From Actinomycetes bacterium (GTDB taxonomy: Bacteria; Actinomycetota; Acidimicrobiia; Acidimicrobiales; Ilumatobacteraceae): a stretch of DNA of 64,000 nt. The notes beneath the pieces were generated by a model. The model worked only from the letters and a program-made list of their open reading frames with translations, ran no database searches and had not been told where the DNA came from. The position numbers and the translations under genes were made by a program. Where the stretch lies: positions 1 through 64,000 of the forward strand of contig JANXUF010000112.1 of NCBI GenBank assembly GCA_025356335.1, in the 5' to 3' direction. Of the stretch, positions 24,890-34,700 are shown one piece after another. Numbering within the stretch: position 1 is the stretch's first letter; every line of letters begins with the position of its first letter.

Positions 24890-26077
24890 ATGAACCGCGA
24901 GCTGCGTATCGAGCGGTCGCTGCCGAAGTTCGCCGCTGCCAAGGTCGCCGGCCTCTTGTCGCCGGGCCGAGGCAGTTCGTATGGCCCGTTGTCGCTCGTC
25001 AACGCCGACCCCCTCGACCTGCCGGCCGATGGATGGTTGACGATCAAGCCGCGCCTCGCCGGTATCTGCGGATCGGATCTGTCGACGATCGACGGCAACG
25101 CCAGCCGCTACTTCGAACCGATCGTCAGCTTCCCGTTCGTGCCTGGTCACGAGGTAGTTGCAGATGCAGATATCGATGGCGTGTCTCGTCGAGTCGTCCT
25201 GGAGCCGGTCCTCGGTTGCGCGACACGCGGCATCAACCCGATGTGTCCATCGTGCGCCGCCGGCAACCTCGGCAACTGTGAACGCATTGCCTTCGGCACG
25301 ATCGAGCCGGGGCTTCAGAGTGGCTTCTGCTGCGACACCGGCGGCGGCTGGAGCCAGTCGATGCTCGCCCATGTCAGCCAGTTGCACGTACTGCCAACCG
25401 ATCTCAGTGACGAGGATGCCGCACTGATCGAACCTGCCGCCTGCGCGATCCACGCAGCGCTGCGCGGAGGTTTCACCGGCGGCGAGACCGTCGTCGTCCT
25501 CGGCGCCGGCACGCTCGGGCTGCTCACCGTTGCGGCACTGCGAGCGTTCACGCCCGTCGAGAACATCATCGTCGCCGGGCGGTATCCGCATCAGGTTGCG
25601 CTGGCGAGGAAGTTCGGTGCCAACAACACCTGCCCGACGCCGGAACTCGCTCGCCTCGTCCGCTCGTTCACCGGCTCGATGGCCTACGGCAACCAGCTCA
25701 CCGGCGGGGTCGATGCGGTCATCGATTGCGTCGGCGACAGCGCCTCACTGACCCAGAGTCTGGCGATTACGAAGCCCCGCGGCCAGGTCGTCGTCGTCGG
25801 CATGCCGGCCAAGGTCAGCCTCGAACTGACGACACTGTGGCACCGCGAAACGTCGCTGGTCGGCGCGTACGCCTACGGCACCGAGACGATGCACGACGGC
25901 GTGCGACGGCGCACGTTCGAGATGGCGATCGAGCTCGCATCCACCGCTCACCTCGGCCAATTGCTCACAGCCACCTATCCGCTCGACGAGTACAAAGACG
26001 CCATCGAACATGCCGCCAACGCCGGCAAACGCGGCGCCGTAAAAATCGCCTTCGACATGCGTCAGGTCTCCAAATGA
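24890..26077 (+). CDS. Zinc-dependent alcohol dehydrogenase
   Basis: A 395-residue MDR dehydrogenase. Catalytic-zinc residues lie in LAGICGSDLSTIDG (Cys) and FVPGHEVVADAD (His-Glu). The segment INPMCPSCAAGNLGNC has three spaced Cys where the four-Cys structural site usually lies. The Rossmann loop is VVVLGAGTLGLLTVAAL. It starts at ATG 24890 with a GAGGGAA-like binding site, 83 bases after the reductase. It could interconvert the aldehyde and alcohol formed by the upstream reductase; this is inferred from position. The upstream in-frame extension to 24554 overlaps the reductase and is ignored. Confidence 0.9.
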   Translation: MNRELRIERSLPKFAAAKVAGLLSPGRGSSYGPLSLVNADPLDLPADGWLTIKPRLAGICGSDLSTIDGNASRYFEPIVSFPFVPGHEVVADADIDGVSRRVVLEPVLGCATRGINPMCPSCAAGNLGNCERIAFGTIEPGLQSGFCCDTGGGWSQSMLAHVSQLHVLPTDLSDEDAALIEPAACAIHAALRGGFTGGETVVVLGAGTLGLLTVAALRAFTPVENIIVAGRYPHQVALARKFGANNTCPTPELARLVRSFTGSMAYGNQLTGGVDAVIDCVGDSASLTQSLAITKPRGQVVVVGMPAKVSLELTTLWHRETSLVGAYAYGTETMHDGVRRRTFEMAIELASTAHLGQLLTATYPLDEYKDAIEHAANAGKRGAVKIAFDMRQVSK

Positions 26078-26135
26078 TCGCCGCCGCATCCCAACAGTGT
26101 TTCTCGCTGACCCAGCGAACGAGTGAGGTCGACTG

Positions 26136-27722
26136 ATGCCCCGTCCAGGTTTTGTTTTGGAAGTCGACAAGTCGACGCCGCCGACGTTGTTCTGGCGTGG
26201 CGAGGGGTTCAGCCTCGAGAAGCTGCCCGCTGACCGCAGCCGTGTCATCTACGCGCCGGAGCCACTGCCGGCGCTCGACGACATCGACGGCGCCATCCGC
26301 CACGCGCTGTTGAACCCGATCGACCAGGATCCGCTGCCGACGCTGCTGTTTCCGGGCATGAAGCTGACGATCGCCTTCGACGACGTCAGCCTGCCGTTGC
26401 CGAAGATGAAGCGCCCCGACATCCGCCAGCGCGTCATCGAAGCTGTCCTCGATCTCGCCGCCGAGGCCGGGGTCGACGACGTGCACATCATCGCCGCGTT
26501 GGCGCTCCATCGTCGGATGCATGAATTCGAGCTGCGCCACGCCGTCGGCGACCGTGTCTACGACGCCTTCGCGCCACGAGGGATGCTCTACCAGCACGAT
26601 GCGGAAGACCCGACGCTGCTGTCGTACCTCGGCACGACGCCGCAGGGTGAGGAAGTCGAGATCAACAAACGCGCCGCAGACTCGGACCTGCTCGTCTACG
26701 TCAACATCAACCTCGTGGCGATGGACGGCGGCTGGAAGTCGACGGCGACCGGCCTGGCGAGCTATCGCAGCCTGCGCCATCACCACAACCCCGACACGAT
26801 GCAGGCCAGCCGCAGCTTCATGGACCAGCACAAGAGCGAGTTGCACAAGAGCAACTGGCGTATGGGCAAGGTGATGGTCGACAGCGGCGTCAAGGTCTTC
26901 CAGATCGAGACGACGCTCAACAACGACACCTTCCCGAGCCCGTTCGGCTTCCTGTCGAAGCGTGAGTGGGAATGGAGCGCCAAGGACCGCGCCAGCTTCA
27001 TCGGCACGAAAAAGGCGCTCGACCGCACGCCCAACCGCATCGCCCGCAAGATCTTCCACAACATCGAGGCGCCGCACCAGATGACGTCGGTGCAGTGCGG
27101 CGAAGTCGGCGCCGTCCACAAGATCACGACCGAGCACGTCTACAAGCAGCAGCTCGTCGAGGTCCAGGGCCAGACCGACATCCTGACGATGGGCATCCCG
27201 TACATCAGCCCCTACAACGTGCACTCGATCCTCAACCCGATCCTCGTGATGTGCATGGGCCTTGGTTACTACTTCAACCTCTACCGTGGCAAGCCGCTCG
27301 TGCGTGAAGGTGGCGTCATCATCATGACCCACCCGACGCCGTGGGAGTTCCACCCGGTCCATCACCCGAGCTACATCGACTTCTTCGAGCAGGTGCTGAG
27401 CGAGACGACCGACCCGCATGTCTTGAGCGCCAAGTACGAAGAGAAGTTCGCCAACGACGAGTGGTACCGCCACCTGTACCGCACGAGCTACGCATACCAC
27501 GGCGTGCACCCCTTCTACATGTGGTACTGGGGTTCGCACGCCATGCAGCACTGCGGGCGGATCATCATCGTCGGCGGCGAGGCGCGGTCGGTCCGCCGCC
27601 TCGGCTTCACTCCGGCGTCGACGTTGAACGATGCATTGGAACTGGCGAGCGACGTCGTCGGTCGCAGCCCGACGATCACCCACCTCCACGCCCCGCCGAT
27701 CATGATCGCCGACGTCACATGA
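26136..27722 (+). CDS. LarA-like DUF2088 protein
   Basis: A 528-residue protein. Residues about 60-200 match the N-terminal domain of nickel-pincer lactate racemase LarA: GMKLTIAFDDVSLPLPKMKR, a long helix, IIAALALHRRMHEFELRHAVG with the conserved His, QHDAEDPTLLSYLGTTPQG and INKRAADSDLLVYVNIN. The PHxxAGFSGG stretch that I recall LarA having after this point is not seen here. The C-terminal half is unlike LarA to my eye and is rich in aromatic residues and His. Racemase activity is therefore doubtful. The maturation genes larB, larC and larE are not in the window. It lies between an alcohol dehydrogenase and an acyltransferase on the same strand. Confidence 0.75.
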   Translation: MPRPGFVLEVDKSTPPTLFWRGEGFSLEKLPADRSRVIYAPEPLPALDDIDGAIRHALLNPIDQDPLPTLLFPGMKLTIAFDDVSLPLPKMKRPDIRQRVIEAVLDLAAEAGVDDVHIIAALALHRRMHEFELRHAVGDRVYDAFAPRGMLYQHDAEDPTLLSYLGTTPQGEEVEINKRAADSDLLVYVNINLVAMDGGWKSTATGLASYRSLRHHHNPDTMQASRSFMDQHKSELHKSNWRMGKVMVDSGVKVFQIETTLNNDTFPSPFGFLSKREWEWSAKDRASFIGTKKALDRTPNRIARKIFHNIEAPHQMTSVQCGEVGAVHKITTEHVYKQQLVEVQGQTDILTMGIPYISPYNVHSILNPILVMCMGLGYYFNLYRGKPLVREGGVIIMTHPTPWEFHPVHHPSYIDFFEQVLSETTDPHVLSAKYEEKFANDEWYRHLYRTSYAYHGVHPFYMWYWGSHAMQHCGRIIIVGGEARSVRRLGFTPASTLNDALELASDVVGRSPTITHLHAPPIMIADVT

Positions 27723-27807
27723 CCAAAATGAAACTGAGTCCAATTTTCCGCCAGTTCTGTCGGGTTTTGGGCCGCAGAAGTTCGGCATCCGGGAGCCGGG
27801 TCGGCTG

Positions 27808-28833
27808 ATGGCGACGCGGCCTTCTGTCCCGATCCCGTTGGCGGCGCGCCGCGTCACGGCTCGCGCCGTCCGTTCGACGCGCCGCACCACGGTGTCGGTT
27901 CGTTCGACGATCGCCAAGGCCGGCTTCCCCTACCGCAAGCCGTCGGTGCCAGGGGGCATCAGCGTGCCGAAGGAGCCGTCGAAACTGGGAGCGAACTTCG
28001 ATACCGAGTGGGCGCGCTCCCCGGTCGCCAATGCGGTCAGAGCCGTCGTCACCGAGGGACCGTTGAGGATGCTCGTGCACGGCGTGGCGACGCCCAGCGT
28101 CTACGGCGCTGACCGGCTCGAGGACTTCAAGCCACGTGACGACGAGGACGCCCGTCCGCTGATCTTCACGCCGAATCATCACAGCCATCTCGACACTCCT
28201 TTGTCGATCACCTCGATCCCGATGCCGTGGCGACGCAAGCTCGTCGTCGCTGCTGCCGCCGACTACTTCTTCTCGTCGCAGCTGAAAGGCACGGCGGCAG
28301 CATTGATGCTCAACGCGCTGCCGCTCGATCGTGAAGCCACGGGGCGCAAGTCGATGGAGCAGATCACGGACCTCATCGCCGATGGGTGGAGCCTGGTGAT
28401 CTATCCGGAAGGCGGACGCTCCCCTGATGGCTGGGGTCAGGATTTCAAGGGCGGGCCGGCCTACCTGTCATCCAAGACCGGCGCGCCGATCGTACCGATG
28501 TTCATCGACGGCACCGGCGCGATCTTCGGCAAGGGAATGAAGCGCCCGAAGCCCGGCAAGACGAAGGTCGTGTTCGGCGCACCGATGACGGCTGCCGAGG
28601 GCGAGTCGACGCGCCGTTTCAACGCCCGCATCGAGCGTGCCGTCTCGATCCTCGGTGACGAATCGCTGACGGACTTCTGGACCGCTCGCCAGAACGCCGC
28701 CAAGGGATCGACGCCGGATCCCAAGGGTCCGGAATTCCAGAGCTGGCGCAGGACGTGGACACTGAACGAGCAGCGTAAGCGAGGCACCACCGGTCTGCGT
28801 GTCCGCCAGAAACGGGTGTGGCCCGAGCTGTAA
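27808..28833 (+). CDS. PlsC-type 1-acylglycerol-3-phosphate acyltransferase
   Basis: A 341-residue acyltransferase. The catalytic motif IFTPNHHSHLDTPLS (NHxxxxD-like) is near residue 115, and the phosphate-binding motif VIYPEGGRSPDGWG is near 195. GAPIVPMFIDGTG is the third family block. The N-terminal 60 residues are very basic (RRVTARAVRSTRRTT), suggesting membrane-surface binding. It starts with ATG at 27808, 85 bases after the DUF2088 gene. It probably acylates a glycerol or alcohol acceptor in the same lipid pathway as the upstream genes; this is inferred from context. Confidence 0.9.
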   Translation: MATRPSVPIPLAARRVTARAVRSTRRTTVSVRSTIAKAGFPYRKPSVPGGISVPKEPSKLGANFDTEWARSPVANAVRAVVTEGPLRMLVHGVATPSVYGADRLEDFKPRDDEDARPLIFTPNHHSHLDTPLSITSIPMPWRRKLVVAAAADYFFSSQLKGTAAALMLNALPLDREATGRKSMEQITDLIADGWSLVIYPEGGRSPDGWGQDFKGGPAYLSSKTGAPIVPMFIDGTGAIFGKGMKRPKPGKTKVVFGAPMTAAEGESTRRFNARIERAVSILGDESLTDFWTARQNAAKGSTPDPKGPEFQSWRRTWTLNEQRKRGTTGLRVRQKRVWPEL

Positions 28834-28932
28834 CAGGATGCTGAAATTGGTATCTCGGCAGGCGCACATCGCCGCAAATGCCCAGGTCATCGAGGCGCTC
28901 GGCCGAGCCGACTGGTGTATTTCAGCATCCTG
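28834..28932. repeat. 14-bp perfect inverted repeat around 71 bp
   Basis: CAGGATGCTGAAAT at 28834-28847 and its exact complement ATTTCAGCATCCTG at 28919-28932. The spacer contains an inner palindrome, CTCGGCCGAG. The left arm begins right after the plsC stop and the right arm is inside the end of the convergent zinc-ribbon gene. It could be a shared terminator or a small MITE-like insertion. Confidence 0.7.
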
Positions 28933-29240
28933 CCAACGGGCGCCAGGAGCGTCACCTCGTCAGTTCTGAGAGCGGCCGTCGGGCCTGACGGTGGTGCCCA
29001 CAGCGCCGTCGTCGATGGAAGCGGGGTGAGGACGGACTGCGGGAAGACCGTCGAACAGACGTCGCATGTGACGACCCGCCCGCTGACCTTGCCAGGCACG
29101 AGTGGCACCCAGAACAGCGTGAACCACCGACGCACCGCCCTCAACGCATAGGAACGTTGGACACCGCACGTCGGGCAATGGAACCGACCCTCACCGATTT
29201 TGGTCGATCGGTTGCGGAAACCAAAGATGACGAGCAGCAT
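28887..29240 (-). CDS. Zinc-ribbon protein
   Basis: A 117-residue protein with an N-terminal FGFRNR segment and two CxxC knuckles, FHCPTCGVQRSY and VTCDVCSTVFP, which should bind one zinc. A hydrophobic stretch (WFTLFWVPLVPG) lies between them. This is the pattern of the zinc_ribbon_15 type small proteins of actinobacteria. No enzymatic motif; role unknown. The last residues are Arg-rich. The gene end is inside the right arm of the inverted repeat described at 28834-28932. Confidence 0.75.
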   Translation of the reverse strand: MLLVIFGFRNRSTKIGEGRFHCPTCGVQRSYALRAVRRWFTLFWVPLVPGKVSGRVVTCDVCSTVFPQSVLTPLPSTTALWAPPSGPTAALRTDEVTLLAPVGRMLKYTSRLGRAPR

Positions 29241-29268
29241 GGCCTGTCCTCGAGATGCCCGGACGAGT

Positions 29269-29298
29269 CGAGACCGGGCGAGACCGGGTGAGACCCGG
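29269..29298 (-). terminator. Hairpin with 10-bp tandem repeats after the LysM gene
   Basis: On the plus strand CGAGACCGGG occurs at 29269-29278 and 29279-29288, and a variant TGAGACCCGG at 29289-29298. The last two form a hairpin, CCGGGT-GAG-ACCCGG (29284-29298), directly after the stop of the leftward LysM gene. There is no T-run. Confidence 0.5.
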
Positions 29299-29985
29299 CT
29301 AGGCCTTTTTTGCCGGGAGCTTGATGACGTCGCCCGGGTTGATGTGATGAGTCACGCCGTCACTCCAGCCGTTCGCCGCCACGATCGCCTGGGCAGTCGT
29401 GCCGAACTTCTTCCCGATCCCGCTGAGCGTGTCGTTGGCGACGACGGTATACGTCTGGCCGGCAGCTACCGAACCGGGAACCGTGGTCGCACCGCCTTTG
29501 ACCGTTGTGGTCGTCGCGCCCTTGACGGTTGTGGTCGTCTTCGTTCCGGCCTTGGTCGTTGCCGTCGGCGCAGCGGTCGGAGTCGTCTGCGCGGCCGTCA
29601 GTTTGCAGTTCGCCGGCAGCGTGAACGTCGCTCCGACTGCCGGCAGGAAGGCACTGGCGTCGCCGGTATAGCTGTTCGCCGTCAGGATGTCCTGATAGCT
29701 GCAATTGTAGGTCTTGGCGATCCTGACGAGAATGTCGCCTGCCTTGACGGTGTACGTCGTCGAGCCGTCAGCTGCGGCACCGGGAACGGTTGTCACTGGT
29801 GCACCGCCGGGTGCTGTGACGAGCGGTGGGGCAGTCGTCGGCGGCGTCGTCGTCGGTAACGTCGTGAAGACCGTGTTCCTGGAAATCGGCGCCAGCGTGG
29901 TGGCGGACTTGGAGGTACTCGAGCCACACGCGGCGAGACCGACGACGGAACAGAGGGCAAAAAGAGAGACAGCACGTCTGCGCAT
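29299..29985 (-). CDS. LysM-domain lipoprotein
   Basis: A 228-residue protein from the ATG at 29985. The signal MRRRAVSLFALCSVVGLAAC ends in a lipobox with Cys 20. A Thr/Pro-rich linker follows. It has two LysM peptidoglycan-binding modules, TTYTVKAGDILVRIAKTYN with FTLPANC (about 75-128) and TYTVVANDTLSGIGKKFG with DVIKLPAKKA (about 178-228). They are joined by a Thr-rich linker containing repeats of TTTTVKG. It is anchored outside and should bind the cell wall; no catalytic domain is present. Confidence 0.9.
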   Translation of the reverse strand: MRRRAVSLFALCSVVGLAACGSSTSKSATTLAPISRNTVFTTLPTTTPPTTAPPLVTAPGGAPVTTVPGAAADGSTTYTVKAGDILVRIAKTYNCSYQDILTANSYTGDASAFLPAVGATFTLPANCKLTAAQTTPTAAPTATTKAGTKTTTTVKGATTTTVKGGATTVPGSVAAGQTYTVVANDTLSGIGKKFGTTAQAIVAANGWSDGVTHHINPGDVIKLPAKKA

Positions 29986-30082
29986 AGCCACGAACTGTAC
30001 GCCAGCAGTGCGTTGAATGGGTGGCACCACCACATCGCAGTCCGGCCGACCCGACGGTCGCGGCCCTATGCCGCCCGCTCTT

Positions 30083-31522
30083 CTACAGCAGCTGACGTGT
30101 CATTGGAAGGATCGGTGCTGGAAGCGCAGTCTCACCCACGAGGAAGCGATCGACGGCGGCGGCACACGAGCGTCCCTCTGCAATCGCCCAGACGATCAGG
30201 CTCTGACCGCGACCCATGTCTCCGGCGACGAAGACGCCGGGAACCGACGACATGAAGTTGATGTCACGGTCGACATTGCCGCGAGGATCGAATTTCGTAC
30301 CGAGCTGATCGAGCCAGCTGCCACGCTCCGGTCCGACGAAACCCATCGCCAGCAGCACGAGATCAGCCGGCAGTTCACGCTCGGAACCTTCGATCTTGCT
30401 GAATTTACCGTCGACCATCTCGACTTCGTGGAGTAGCAAGGCTTTGACGTTGCCGTTGTCGTCGCCGATGAAGCGTTCGGTGTTGACGCTGTAGACGCGC
30501 TCGCCACCCTCCTCGTGAGCCGACGACGTGCGCAGCACGAGACTCCACTGCGGCCATGGATTGTTCGAAGCGCGGGTCCGTGGCGGCTCCGGCATGATCT
30601 CCAATTGCGTCACCGATGCAGCACCGTGGCGGTGCGACGTGCCGAGGCAATCGGCACCGGTGTCACCACCACCGATGATGATCACGTGCTTGTCCCTGGC
30701 GTTGAGTTCGGCATTGGCGAACGACTTGTTCGACAGCGGCAGGAACTCCATCGCCTGATGGATACCGGTGAGTTCACGCCCGGGAATCGGCAGGTCGCGC
30801 CATGCCGTTGCACCGGCGGCGAGGACGATCGCGTCGGTCGTCGCCAGTAGAACCTCGATGTCGATGTTCTTGCCGACTTCGGCGTTCGTACGGAACTCCG
30901 TCCCCTCCGCGACCATCTGGCCGATCCGTCGATCGAGGTGTTTCTTCTCCATCTTGAACTCGGGAATGCCGTAGCGCAGCAGGCCGCCGATGGCATCGGC
31001 GCGTTCGAGCACGATGACGTCATGACCTGTACGGGTCAATTGCTGAGCAGCGGCGAGACCGGACGGTCCCGAACCGATCACCGCGACGCGCTTACCCGTC
31101 TTGACGCTCGGCACCTGCGGGGTGATCCAGCCTTCGGCCCACGCACGGTCGACGATGCTGACTTCGACCTGCTTGATCGTCACCGGGTCGGCATTGATCC
31201 CGAGAACGCACGCCGTCTCACACGGCGCCGGGCACAGCCGACCGGTGAACTCCGGGAAGTTGTTCGTCGCATGCAGTCGGTCGATGGCATCCCGCCAGTG
31301 CTCGCGGTAGACGAGGTCGTTCCAGTCGGGGATGAGGTTGCCGAGCGGGCAGCCGTTGTTGCAGAACGGGATCCCGCAATCCATGCAGCGGCCCGCCTGG
31401 TGGTTGAGCGCCTCAGCCGGGAACGGCTCGTAGACCTCGTTCCAGTCTCGCAAACGCACAGCGACAGGCCGGCGTGTCGGCATCTGGCGACTCCATTGCA
31501 GAAAGCCCGTCACCTCGCCCAT
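30083..31522 (-). CDS. gltD: Glutamate synthase small subunit
   Basis: FAD- and NADPH-binding subunit of NADPH-GOGAT. It passes electrons to GltB for glutamate synthesis from glutamine and 2-oxoglutarate. The N-terminal ferredoxin-like region has two Cys clusters (RCMDCGIPFCNNGCPLGN and LCPAPCETACVLG) for [4Fe-4S] centres. FAD loop VAVIGSGPSGLAAAQQL, then the second nucleotide loop VIIIGGGDTGADCLG, and the terminal GVFVAGDMGRGQSL. 479 aa is normal. Start ATG at 31522 has a strong GGAGGAAA site. It lies 208 bases after gltB, an unusually wide spacer that appears to hold a repeat. Confidence 0.96.
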   Translation of the reverse strand: MGEVTGFLQWSRQMPTRRPVAVRLRDWNEVYEPFPAEALNHQAGRCMDCGIPFCNNGCPLGNLIPDWNDLVYREHWRDAIDRLHATNNFPEFTGRLCPAPCETACVLGINADPVTIKQVEVSIVDRAWAEGWITPQVPSVKTGKRVAVIGSGPSGLAAAQQLTRTGHDVIVLERADAIGGLLRYGIPEFKMEKKHLDRRIGQMVAEGTEFRTNAEVGKNIDIEVLLATTDAIVLAAGATAWRDLPIPGRELTGIHQAMEFLPLSNKSFANAELNARDKHVIIIGGGDTGADCLGTSHRHGAASVTQLEIMPEPPRTRASNNPWPQWSLVLRTSSAHEEGGERVYSVNTERFIGDDNGNVKALLLHEVEMVDGKFSKIEGSERELPADLVLLAMGFVGPERGSWLDQLGTKFDPRGNVDRDINFMSSVPGVFVAGDMGRGQSLIVWAIAEGRSCAAAVDRFLVGETALPAPILPMTRQLL

Positions 31523-31730
31523 GCTTATTTTCCTCCTTCGGTCGCCGCTCGCCGGGGCTCGCTTTGACCTCGCTCGGATGCGTTGTGGGGGGCTTCGCCC
31601 TGCCTAAACGCCTGCGCTTCGTCTGACGCGATTCGGGGGCCAAACGCGCCAACCCCATGCTTCATGCGCATCTCACTGTCGACTATCGCTTGCACACCTG
31701 GCGTCTTCGTTGTCATCGTCGTCTCCACCG
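31523..31730 (-). repeat. gltB-gltD spacer with repeat-like, hairpin-rich sequence
   Basis: The spacer contains GGGC-TTC-GCCC (31590-31600) and GC-rich inverted blocks. An open frame of 69 codons spans it (minus strand 31734-31525), opening GTGA across the gltB stop and ending 2 bases before gltD. Its translation (GAFGPRIASDEAQAFRQGEA and onward) looks low-complexity, more like a translated repeat than a folded protein. I therefore call a dispersed repeat first and a small operon protein second. The last part supplies the gltD ribosome binding site. Confidence 0.4.
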
Positions 31731-34700
31731 TCACTTGCCTCCCATGACGAGGGCCAGGGTGGCGTCTTCGTCGAGGCCTTCGGCTTCGGCTTGCTCGAAG
31801 GCGGCAAGCACTCTGGCGTAGTCGATGGGCATGACTTTGTGGAACCTCGTGACACTCGTCTCCCAGTCGCTGAGCAGTTCGGCGGCGCGCTGTGAACCAG
31901 TCAGTTCATGGTGTTGTTCGATCAGTGCTCTGACACCGTCGGCGTCGTTGCCTTCGAGCTTTTCCAGGGCAACCATGTCGAAGTTGACGCGGTCTGCGAA
32001 CAAACCGTCCTCGTCGAAAACGTAGGCCGCCCCACCGCTCATGCCGGCACCGAAGTTGCGCCCGGTCAGGCCGAGCACGACCGCCCGACCGCCCGTCATG
32101 TATTCGCAGCCGTGGTCGCCGACACCCTCGACAACGGCGTCAACACCGGAGTTGCGCACACAGAAGCGCTCGCCGACGACTCCGCTGAGGAAGATCTGGC
32201 CGGCAGTGGCGCCGTAGGCGATGACGTTGCCGGCGATGACATTCTCGTGGGCGACGATCGGTGAATCGGTGCTCGGGCGCACGACGATACGGCCACCTGA
32301 CAGTCCCTTGCCGACGTAATCGTTGGCATCGCCGGTCAGGCGAATCGAGATGCCTCGAGGCATGAACGCCCCGAGGCTCTGTCCTGCCGAGCCGGTGAAC
32401 TCGATGTTGATGGTCTCGTCCGGTAGGCCAGCGGCGCCGTACCGTCGCGTCAACTCACTGCCGAGCATCGTGCCGACCGTGCGGTTGACGTTGCGGATCG
32501 GCAGGTCGAGCGACACCTGCTCGCCGTGTTCCAGTGCAGCCGACGCCAACTCGATGAGCTTGCGGTCGAGTGCTTCGTCCAGCCCGTGGTCCTGGCTGAC
32601 CGACTGATGGAACGTCTGGTCGTAGTGGTTGTTCGGCTGGGCGAGGATCGGCGAAATGTCGAGGCCTTTGGCCTTCCAATGGTTGACTGCCCCTTGCACA
32701 TCGAGCAGTTCGACGTGGCCGACGGCTTCGAGCAGGGTGCGGAAGCCGAGCGAGGCGAGCAGTTCACGAACCTCCTCGGCGATGAACTCGAAGAAGTTGA
32801 CGACGAACTCAGGCTTGCCGCTGAACCGCTTGCGGAGCTCCGGGTTCTGGGTGGCAACACCGACCGGGCAGGTGTCGAGATGGCAGACGCGCATCATCAC
32901 GCAACCACTGACCACGAGCGGTGCGGTGGCGAAACCGAACTCCTCGGCACCGAGCAGGGCAGCGACGATGACGTCGCGTCCCGTCTTCAGCTGGCCGTCT
33001 GCCTGCACGACGATGCGGTCACGCAAACCGTTGAGCAGCAGTGTCTGCTGCGTTTCGGCGAGCCCCAACTCCCACGGCGCTCCGGCATGTTTCAGCGACG
33101 TCAACGGTGAGGCACCGGTGCCGCCATCGTGTCCACTGATCAACACGACGTCCGCCTTCGCCTTGCTGACGCCGGCGGCGACGGTACCGACTCCCATCTC
33201 CGAGACGAGCTTGACGTGCACGCGGGCCAGAGGATTGGCGTTCTTGAGATCGTGGATGAGCTGCTTGAGGTCTTCGATCGAGTAGATGTCGTGGTGCGGA
33301 GGCGGACTGATCAGGCCGACGCCCGGCGTCGAATGACGGGTCTTGGCGATCCATGGGTAGACCTTGTGACCTGGCAGCTGGCCGCCCTCACCCGGCTTGG
33401 CACCCTGCGCCATCTTGATCTGCAGGTCGTCGGCGTTGACGAGATACTCGCTGGTCACACCGAAGCGCCCGGAGGCGACCTGCTTGATCGCCGAGCGCTT
33501 GGAATCGCCATTCGCTTCCGGTGTGAAACGCTCGACGTCCTCGCCACCCTCACCGGTATTCGACTTGCCACCGATGCGGTTCATGGCGACAGCCATCGTC
33601 TCGTGTGCCTCTGCACTGATCGAGCCGTAGCTCATCGCGCCGGTCGAGAAACGCTTGACGATCTCCGAGACCGGCTCGACCTCGCCGATCGGGATCGCCG
33701 CTCCGACGGTGTCCTTGAAGGCGAAGAGGCCGCGCAGTGTCGCCAGTTTCGCCGACTGGTCGTCGACCAGGGCGGTGTACTGCTTGAAGATGTCGTACCG
33801 CTTGGCGCGGGTCGCATGCTGCAGCTTGAAGACCGTCTCCGGGTTGAACAGGTGGTACTCGCCCTCACGACGCCACTGGTATTCGCCGCCGAGTTCGAGC
33901 TTGCGATGGGCGCGCTGCTCGGGGTTCGCCGGATGAGCCAACGCATGGCGCGAGGCGACCTCGACGGCGATCTCTTCGAGCCCGATCCCTCCGAGGCGAC
34001 TGACGGTACCGGTGAAGTACTCGTCGACGAGTTCCCGGCCGAGGCCGATCGCTTCGAAGATCTGCGCACCGGTGTATGACGCGACGGTCGACACTCCCAT
34101 CTTCGACATCACTTTGAGCACGCCCTTGCCGGCGGCCTTGATGTAGTTCTTGACCGCCTTGTGCGGGTCCATCCCGCTGAGTCCGTTGAGCTCGGTGCGG
34201 ATCATGTCCTCGACACTCTCGAAGGCCAGATACGGGTTGATCGCCCCGGCGCCGTACCCGATCAGCAACGCCATGTGATGGACCTCACGCGCGTCTCCGC
34301 ATTCGATGATCAGACCGACTTTGGTCCGTTGCTTCTGACGGATCAGATGGTGGTGCACGGCGCTGCACAGCAACAGCGAAGGAATCGGAGCGTTGAATTG
34401 GTCGCTATTTCGATCGGACAGCACGACGAGGGTGGCGCCCTCTTCGATCGCCTGACTGACCTCGTGGCAGATGGCATCGAGCGAGCGCTTGAGCGCCAGG
34501 CCTCCGCCGGAGACGCGATAGAGACCGCCGAAGACGACGGTGCGGAGCTGCGCATAACGCTCAGCTGCCGGGCCTTCTGAGATGTGGATGATCTGCGCGA
34601 GTTGGTCGTTGTCGATGATCGGGAACGGCAGCGACAACTGTCGGCAGCTGTCGGGACCCGGAGCGAGGAGATTCGATTCGGGGCCGACCGACGAGGACAC

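Noticed and set aside
25745-27917. 650-codon minus-strand frame opposite the DUF2088 gene
   Set aside because: Antisense to a gene with conserved LarA-like motifs; His/Asp/Arg/Val shadow composition.
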